Shown in pieces: positions 1 to 7,400 of a stretch of 20,136 nucleotides of DNA (its first letter is position 1; each line of letters begins with the position of its first letter). Made by a program: the position numbers and the translations under genes. This DNA is from Nephromyces sp. MM_2019. Lineage: Eukaryota; Apicomplexa; Aconoidasida; Nephromycida. Below the pieces are notes generated by a model. It was not told the DNA's origin. It did not search any database and saw only the letters and a list, made by a program, of their open reading frames with translations. Location of the stretch: the NCBI GenBank assembly GCA_015657535.1, contig JADHZB010002089.1, forward strand, positions 4,824 to 24,959, read 5' to 3'.

Positions 1-20
1 ATAATTAGTTATGAGTGCAG

Positions 21-42
21 ATTTTTACGAGTGGACTCCTTT
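21..42 (+). CDS. SSADH-like gene, candidate short exon
   Basis: A 22-base exon after TGCAG and before GTGTGT. It reads FYEWTPL, matching the family's FYEPTVL segment just before the EEIFGP block, with Trp where Pro is usual. Its two trailing bases join the A at 411 to make a Leu codon, so the phases agree. An in-frame TAA at 2-4 supports a splice acceptor at 20. The small size is the main doubt. Confidence 0.6.
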
Positions 43-1967
43 GTGTGTGTGCTAAGATAAGATGATGCTAATTTTTGCTTTTCTTTGGTGATGAGTGAGA
101 ATCTTCGTGAAAGGCTCTACATCAGCGTCTGTATGTGTATGTTAGAGAGCGTATACGCGCTTGTGCGGATCGGCATAGCTGTTTCTAAGATGCGCGGATG
201 GAAGGTATAAACATCTGATTGCACACGGTGGCTTCTGCTCAATCCTAACTTCATTTTTCACACGTGGCGCATCACTGGTAAAGGTATATGCTGAGTGTAC
301 GTACACCTAGCATAATTTTTTTTCATGATAGAAAAACTATGTGTGTGAGAACTCCCGGTATATTGCTTGCGCTTTTACCCTCTTCATTTTGTGTATTCAT
401 TGCTGGATAGAAGTCTTGATGAAGTAGTTATCCCCCCAAGGATAGTCAACGAAGAGATCTTTGGCCCAGTCATTTGTTTGTACTCTTTTAAAACAGATGA
501 AGAAGTAATAAGAAAGGCAAATTCGGTACGTAATAGGATTGTGTGTGTTTGTTTGCATGTGTGTGTGCGTATGTGGATTTCTGGTTGTGTGCTCCTGCGT
601 GTGTCTTCCTGTATTTGCGTGTCTTCCTGTGTTTGGTTTTGTGTCTTCCTATTTATGTGTGTGTGTGTATGTGGACATGTGGATTAAGTGTTCCTGTATA
701 TGAGTGCGCGATGTTCTTCCTGTGTGTGACTTACAAGGTGAGACTTTAGAGCTCTATGTGTGTGGAGTGGTTTTTATAGCGCTTGGGTGTACGTGTGAAG
801 CTAAGTTTGTGAGTAAGCCTCTGTGTAGTGCTTCCTAAGTATTTGCAATGGGCTAAATTTTTGTGTTCCGTTTGTGTGTGGTGAGCTCCTGTGTGTACGC
901 TGTAGGCTGTGCATGAACCCCCCCGCCAAGGGGTGTATGTACACTAGTTGACTCCTTTTTCCTTCAGTATAAGTGGAAGTTTTCTGGCTAGGAATTCTTC
1001 TGCTTCATCGTGAAGTCTTCCTCTTAAGGGACTCACTCAAGCATTGTCTGAGTGCACTTGCACCACCCTTTCACTTTATTTCCTGATCTCTCACACACAC
1101 AGCGAGGCCTCTTCTTGCAGCATTCCCCCTTTCCTATTTTCATTTAATGCAGACACATACACAGTCACACATACGCACATTCACTCATAGACACACCCGC
1201 ACTCACCCACACACATGCGCACATACAACACACACGTAAAACCTTCGTCAAAGGCTGAGACTAAGCTATTCTCCATCGCCACTCGCTCTTTTCGAATCGC
1301 CTCTTCATAGGGAAAGGCTGGGCTAGCGAGCTACTTCTACTCGAGTAGCCTTCAGAGATTTCATCAGATACCTGAGCAGCTTCAATGCGGCATGGTGGGC
1401 ATAAATACTGGAATCCTAGCGCATCCTGAGGCTCCATTCTCAGGTGAATCTAGCGATATTTAGGCTGCGTGTGTATATACACCCCTGTGGCGCATGCCTC
1501 AGTGCTGCACACACTCTTTTGCGGTTGAATGTTTGTACATACACCCCAAGATCTCTCTTTAGCATGTGTGTGTGGAGCTTGTTGGTGTGTATATGCCGTT
1601 GTGATATGCGTGTGCGTGTGCTGTTGTAGAAGGTACTCGTGTGTTGGGAATTTCTCATCGTGTGTATGGTGACCTTATATATGTGTGAGCCGTTGCTGCA
1701 GATGCTTGCGTGTTGGAAGCTTAACAGTGTATGTACAGCGTCCCTGTACACGTGAATGTGCTGTTATTGAATATGCTTGTGTGCGGGTATTTTTCGGTGG
1801 ATATAAAGCGCTCTTATGCGCGTGTGTGTGCTGCTGTTGAGCACGCTTGTCTGTGAGAATGTCTCCTTCTATTCTCAGGGATAAAAGAATCTGGCTTTGG
1901 CATCGAGGGTTCGCATCACGGCTTAAAGGAGTACACTCACGTAAAGTACCTATGTGTCGGTGTATAA
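21..1967 (+). CDS. Aldehyde dehydrogenase, succinate-semialdehyde dehydrogenase type, C-terminal part (gene enters from the left)
   Basis: Spliced exons 21-42, 411-525, 1311-1443 and 1879-1967 give the last 119 residues in one phase-consistent frame ending at TAA 1965-1967. Family enzymes oxidise succinate semialdehyde to succinate with NAD(P)+ (GABA shunt). Seen: EEIFGPV, whose Glu and Phe contact the cofactor in this superfamily; YFYS; then [14 protein letters not shown] and GIKESGFG, which point to the SSADH branch rather than ALDH1/2. The catalytic cysteine and the main NAD-binding fold would lie upstream, outside the window. Oddities: the usual PFGG is PFSG, and the usual G-R-E of the C-terminal signature is G-I-E. 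The chain ends KYLCVGV, as in family C-termini. Each of the three introns carries a GTGTAYRTACAC word. Another semialdehyde dehydrogenase substrate is possible. Confidence 0.85.
411..525 (+). CDS. SSADH-like gene, exon with EEIFGPV motif
   Basis: Follows a pyrimidine-rich tract ending GGATAG and ends at TCG before GTACGT. It encodes [20 protein letters not shown] and then a segment ending EEVIRKANS. This is the classic block between the PTVL strand and the last catalytic-domain segment of aldehyde dehydrogenases. The open frame running on into TG repeats after 525 is intron. Confidence 0.85.
1311..1443 (+). CDS. SSADH-like gene, penultimate exon
   Basis: Begins after CTTCATAG in phase 0 and ends TCA-G before GTGAAT (phase 1). 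It reads [19 protein letters not shown], then [20 protein letters not shown] and EAPFS. The GMVGIN block is the most diagnostic part of this gene. No long open frame covers it, so ORF calling misses it. Confidence 0.88.
1879..1967 (+). CDS. SSADH-like gene, last exon
   Basis: Begins after TTCTCAG in phase 1, completing a Gly codon. It reads [19 protein letters not shown] and then [10 protein letters not shown] followed by TAA. This matches the C-terminal oligomerisation strand of SSADH-type enzymes. It is too short for ordinary ORF detection. Confidence 0.88.
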
Positions 1968-1982
1968 AGGAGAGACCCCCCT

Positions 1983-2270
1983 AATGCAGTAGCATGTGTG
2001 CAAGAAAACGTGCCAATGAGATCGCGTATGCTGCTAAATCCTAATGCCTTTATGGGTGTGCACCTAACCCTATCACTGTAGCTTGTGTGTGTGTGCATGG
2101 TCCCGCCACTGTAGCTTTTGTGTGTGTGTGTAGTCCAAACACTGTATCTTATATGCATATGCGTGGTCCCACCACTATATCTTGTGTGTGTGGGCCTGAT
2201 TCCACCACAATGGCTTGTGTGTGCGTACCTGATTCCATCACTTTCCCGTGTATGTGAGTGTCTGGCCTCA
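1983..2270. repeat. 33-bp minisatellite
   Basis: Units of the form CACTGTAGCTTGTGTGTG followed by a GGTCCCRC-like tail begin at 2074, 2107, 2140, 2173, 2206 and 2238, a spacing of 33, 33, 33, 33 and 32 bp. Diverged copies appear to extend left to about 1983. Because 33 is a multiple of three, the minus strand stays open and reads as an 11-residue repeat, which explains the long ORF there. Confidence 0.85.
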
Positions 2271-3066
2271 CTAATACAATACCCCCGTGATATCATAGCA
2301 ATTCGCACACACTCCAAACCCATCAACATTTCCCTTCCCGCCAGTAGTGTACATACAGCTCCCGACTTAAGTTCGTTGGCTCATTTTAACAAGCAAATAC
2401 AGATTAACTTCATAAGGGAATGCTTGGCAGTCTATTGCGAATCTTAAAGTTTGTGTGTGCGAGTTGGAAGTTCGGGTGTTTATATATCCAAATCGAAGCA
2501 TAATATTAGCATTTACAAGTGCTTATAGTAAATATAAAATGAGGGCATTTCTACGACTCCTCTTTATAGCACGTGCGCATAGAGATGCAAGTGCGTGAGT
2601 CGGGTAAGGGAGGTGCGTGGGTGTGTGTTTGTGTGTATGGGTGCGTATGCACCTGTATTAGTGTGTGTGAAAGCGTGCGTATGGGTGCGTACGGATGTGT
2701 GAAAGAGTGTGAAAGAGTATGTGTATATGTGCACACGGATGTGTGTGTGTAGGCATGTGTGTATGTGTATATATGTGCGTATGCACCTGTATTAGTATGT
2801 CCATACGTACCAATTTGTGTGTATGTGTATGTACCCATGTGTGTGTGTGTGTGTGTGTATGTATTGCTTGTAGAAGCTTTATCAAAACTTCATTGCAGTC
2901 TTAATTGTTGCCTCATCAGTAACCCATTGCCCTCTATACACTGGTTAATTCACTGGGGAAAAGCTATGCTAATCTAGCACGCCTTAATCCAAAGTACCAT
3001 GTGTGCGTGTGTGTGTGTGAACGCAAAAATTAGCCGTCTTCTTGACTGTACATAAACTGAAAGCTT

Positions 3067-3260
3067 CTAGGCTACTACTTTAAGCACCCACACACAACCC
3101 AAAACAATGATTCTACCGCTAAAGATGTTCAGATACAGAGAAGATGAAGAAGGACATGCCGATATCATATAGAAGACAGTAAAGGCAGCAAACATGGGTA
3201 GCTGCATCGAGTGATGCACATGCACAAAAACATTAGCTGACGAATACACGATAATGCGAA
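3067..3260 (-). other. Possible coding stretch of unknown identity
   Basis: The minus strand is open and not TG-dominated. It reads hydrophobic segments such as MFAAFTVFYMISACPSSSS and ends at a stop at 3067. The plus strand of the same stretch also has a short ATG-led frame (about 3105 onward, MILPLKMFRYREDEEG). Neither joins clear exons, so this may be a relic or simply unique non-coding DNA. Confidence 0.2.
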
Positions 3261-3404
3261 CACACACACAAATTTTAGCATCAACACACACACAATTGCT
3301 GCAACACACAAGCAATTGTAGCAACCAATTTTGCGAAATTTCGCAAAAAATTACACTTAAAACAGATTAGCTCAACACACTTAAAATCACAATACACACA
3401 CAAG

Positions 3405-3860
3405 TGTGGGTGCAACTCCAATTGCACACGCATTTATGTGGGTGCATTTCCATCTATCCACACACACAGCTGCATATGCAATTCCATCTATCCACATACA
3501 AGTATTGGTGCAACGCTATCTATACACACAAGCGAGCACTTGAAATGCATACATTCAAGTATGTGTGCAACTCCATATTTCCACACCCATTTACACATGT
3601 AAAATCACATCTATTCACACACATAGGCATATATCCAATTCCATCTACTCACGCACACATGCCTGTAATTCCGTCTATCCATGCACACTTTCCTGTAATT
3701 CCATCTACTCACACACACAGGTGTACATGCAATTTGATTTAACCATGCACTGAAGAGTGTGCAGTTCTAACTATCCACACACACGCACATGCAATGCAAT
3801 GCCATGCTGCACACACACACACACACACACACTCAACTCCATATATCCAAATAAATTCAT
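3405..3860. repeat. Degenerate minisatellite, about 28-40 bp
   Basis: About twelve diverged copies of TGCAATTCCATCTAYCCAC plus CA dinucleotides begin near 3413, 3441, 3478, 3507, 3567, 3602, 3636, 3664, 3695, 3727, 3761 and 3835. A pure CA tract of about 20 bases sits near 3812-3833. The short open frames here are repeat artefacts. Confidence 0.8.
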
Positions 3861-3976
3861 TAGAGCATCCTGCAGTGCTGAAAAATTGGTGCCTGATTTT
3901 TAAAGTATCAGATTAAAGCAGCCTTGGCGATGGGCCATAAACTCAACCATGAAACGTCGGATAGCCAAGGAAGTCA

Positions 3977-4005
3977 TCAGGTCGCTATCGAGTTCGCAGT
4001 CAAGG
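3977..4005 (-). CDS. Alternative last exon of the Bfr1-like gene
   Basis: Follows TATATGCAG; joined to a donor at 4357/4356 it stays in frame (ALTANSIAT, stop TGA 3979-3977). The intervening 4006-4357 contains CA tracts and a near copy of the 12-bp word (4283), like the gene's other introns. It competes with the TAA at 4341. Confidence 0.35.
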
Positions 4006-4340
4006 CTGCATATACACACACACACACACATACACAAACACACACATGGGAGAGAGAGATTATAAGCAGAACTACAGTGGGATATTCTGTTGGGATTTTG
4101 GGATGTAACAATATGCACACACACACCAAAAATTGCAGCAGCATCGCCGCATGAAATAGCTGTAGGAAGCATGAATAATGGCACACACACACACACACAC
4201 ACACACACGAGAGATTATATACAACCAACAGCAGAAAATCGCTCCAGGAACCATCCAAACACGTGCATACACACACGCAGCGATGTACGTACACACTCAT
4301 GAGCGAATCAAAATGGTTTCCTGCGTGTTCCACCTCACAC

Positions 4341-4499
4341 TTAAGTAGAAAGCTCACCTGCAATCTGCCCCAACAAGTCCTTCTGCACAGCCTCCCTCTT
4401 CTCAAGCTCAGCCTTCTGCAACGTCTTCTGATCAATCAGCTTCCCCTCCAAATCCCTCAATGCATTCTCAAGATCAGCATCAGTTATTGGAATGTCCAC
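4341..4499 (-). CDS. Bfr1-like gene, last exon
   Basis: After TTTTTTCAG, phase 0: VDIPITDADLENALRDLEGK, then LIDQKTLQKAELEKREAVQK and on to a TAA at 4343-4341. A very good donor (CAG-GTGAGC, exon end 4358) lies eight codons before the stop. If used, the acceptor TATATGCAG gives a further exon 4005-3977 reading ALTANSIAT then TGA. Both ends are credible. Confidence 0.8.
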   Translation of the reverse strand: MDIPITDADLENALRDLEGKLIDQKTLQKAELEKREAVQKDLLGQIAGELST

Positions 4500-7400
4500 C
4501 TGAAAAAAGAGGAAAATGAGTTAGAAGGAGGAAGCTGGGAAAAGAAAGCTTCGGAAAGAGAGAACTCACACACACTAGGTGTATATACACCGATGAATGG
4601 ACCGTAGCCAGCTCCTATGAGCGAACCTTTGGGGTAGGCAAGCAGCAAAAATTTCACTGGAAAAAGGCAAATATCACTAAACATATGAAATGGTAGCAGC
4701 ACACACACAAGTGCATAAAAACCTACACGTAAACCAACAATCACGCACACATACGTCAAAACAAACAACTCATTATAACGCATACATAAGTCCACAATCA
4801 TGCCCACATAAGTCCAAAATCATATACACATAATAGAGCACCCACAAGACCACAATCACGCACACATAATAGAGCACCCACAAGACCACAATCACGCATA
4901 CACAACGACGCACACACACTTCAACTCACAACCACGCATAAACAACCACACACACATACACTCACCCCGCATTGAAAGAAATGCTGCAATATTTGATGAT
5001 CAAAGCGGAGATGTTTGCTTTTATCCTTTTTTTTTCCTTTTCCAGAACGAAAAGCTCCTTCGCCTTCACTCAGCCTAGTGTACGTACACCCAAAATCAAT
5101 CATCAATTTGACGAAAACAAAAGGCAATAGGCCATGTGCAAAAGGAAAACGAAAAATATGAGAAAAACATTTAAAAGAAGAAATCTGCAAAAATAAGGGA
5201 CTTGCTTGCCACGGAAGAGGCTCAAACGAAGTAGTGAAGCATACAGAGAAGCACACACACAAAGGCGTACACAGACGGAGAAACATAGAGATAAATACCC
5301 ACAAAGAGAAACTCACATACACACAAGCACACACATACATACACATGCACACATACACACAAGCACGCACATACATACACATGCACACATACACACACAT
5401 GCACACATACACACACACGCACACATACACGTACACAAAAAAAGCACACACTAATAATTACATACAAGCCACACACACCTAGCAAACTTTTTTGCAGTTT
5501 AAACACACCTGTGCGAACTCGACTGGTTAGACACATCGCCATCAACATCCTGTAAACAAACGGAAAGGGTGCACCGTCAAAATCTCAAATTTGATCACTA
5601 GAATAGGGTTTAATACGAGTGTATATACACAGGCACACAACACACAGAGCAGTGTATGAAACGCACAAAAAAATCACACAGAAAGAGCATTGCATGTACA
5701 CCCACACAAAGAAGAAATACACAAAGAGAGCAGTGTATGTACACCCGCTAAAAGAAACACACACACATACTCGTGATAAGGCTTTCTTCATATCACCAGA
5801 CTTCTTCCTATCATCAATCAACTTCCTCAAGTGATTCACAAGCTTCTCTAATAGAGCAACCTCCTCAGTTAACGGATGCTCTTGGGCTTTTTCCAGCTTC
5901 GCTTGAAGCTGTATCTTTTGAGTCTCAATCTTCTGCTTAGAATCTTCTTCTTTCATCTAAACATAATAGCATCAATCGCTTGTGTGTTTCTGTGTGTGCG
6001 CATGTGTGCATGTGTTCATGAGTATGTGTGATTGATCTGTGTGTGCGCATTCCCGCGTTTCTGTGTGCGCATACACCATTGCGCATACATTTGCGAGCGA
6101 GTGTGTAAAAATGTTGCCTACTCTACAAAAGCACATCTCATAGTGCATAACGGCAGCGTTTCACAACCAAGTGTGTCCAAAGTAAAAATAAAGCACACAC
6201 ATTGTGTATTCACATGAACAATCTGTGTGTGTGCAAGCAGCTACATGCTCCCAGCTAGCAATTTTTTTGTGTGTGCGCACAAGAGAGTGCTTCAATGTCA
6301 AGACATTCAATAGACGTGAAGGAGCTTGTAGCTTGCAAAGTGTACGTACACCGATGAAGATGCAGAGAACAGCTTCCTCACCCTGTTCCACTTCTTCTGA
6401 TGCTCAAGCTCCATCTGCTCTCTATGCTTCATAAGATATTCCTTCTTGTCTTCTAAAATCTTGGATCTCTGAGAAGGGAGGAAATTTGCGTGTGTGAGGG
6501 TTGGTGTGCATGTGTGTTGGAGTGCTTGTGTGTGGGTTGTTGTGTGTATGTGATTAACTTATGTATGTGGGTTTGTGCATGCGTGGGTTCGCGTGTGCAC
6601 GTGTGTGTTGGTTGGTGTGTATGATTGATTTGTGCGTGCTGATGGGTGCGTGCGGATTGGCGTGTGTAAGTCTGACTGACGCATGCGTGTGTGTGTGATT
6701 GAGGTATGTGTGAGATTGATGTGTGCGTGCGTGTCATTCATGTGTGGGTGTATAGTCGTGCTTGTCTTTAGCTGATAGGTGTGTGTATTTCACACGTTCA
6801 TGCGCATTAAACATGCGTGTAAATCTCAAGTGAGTGTACGCATGTCACACATGTATGTGTGGAGAATCTGTGCTTTTCATGATTAACTTTCCTCCTTATG
6901 AAAGCTCAGCGTACCAACTAATGAAGGCTTTTAGTTATATGTGAAGCCACACGCAAAACAGGTGTATGTACACTGCATGTATCTACAAAATGGAAGAAGC
7001 TATAGCTATGCGTGAAGCAGCAAATACCAACAAAAACAACAAATTATGAAGCGAAGAAATGGTGAAGCTACAATGAATGCTGAATATGAGGAGATTAGCA
7101 ACGAAGGGAAGAAGATGAAGACGAAGAAGTACAAGAGAAGGAGAAGATGAAGACGAAGAAGTACAAGAGAAGGAGAAGATGAAGACGAAGAAGTACAAGA
7201 GAAGGAGAAGATGAAGACGAAGATGATGAAAATGGAGATGAAAGTGAAGATAAAGAAGAAGCTAAAGATGAAGATGAAAACACACAAACCACTAGAAAAC
7301 CCAAGAGAAACAAAAAGAAGAAATCGCACACAAAACAGCGGAAAGACGTACTACTGCTATATGCTCCTTCAGCTGCTGTTTGAGAGAATCTCTCTCTTGA

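Larger units (their letters stand above)
1968..3976. other. Convergent intergenic region, repeat-filled
   Basis: Between the SSADH-like stop and the 3' end of the Bfr1-like gene. It holds a 33-bp minisatellite (about 1983-2270), a TG-rich stretch (2580-2860), unique sequence with no convincing gene (2290-2560 and 2865-3060), a short possibly coding stretch on the minus strand (3067-3260) and a second minisatellite (about 3405-3860). Without transcript data I cannot place poly(A) sites. Confidence 0.7.

Noticed and set aside
1937..2329. 130-codon minus-strand protein with an 11-residue repeat
   Set aside because: The repeat is explained by a 33-bp minisatellite, with no splice or start context. 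It overlaps the end of the plus-strand SSADH-like gene.
2860..2977. Plus-strand stretch EALSKLHCSLNCC... before a stop at 2975-2977
   Set aside because: Unique sequence, but short and unsupported by partner exons on either strand.
5222..5548. Long Cys/Val-rich and His/Thr-rich frames on both strands
   Set aside because: Translations of a CA/TG minisatellite. The true exons on either side (5549-5509 and 5074-4966) use other boundaries.
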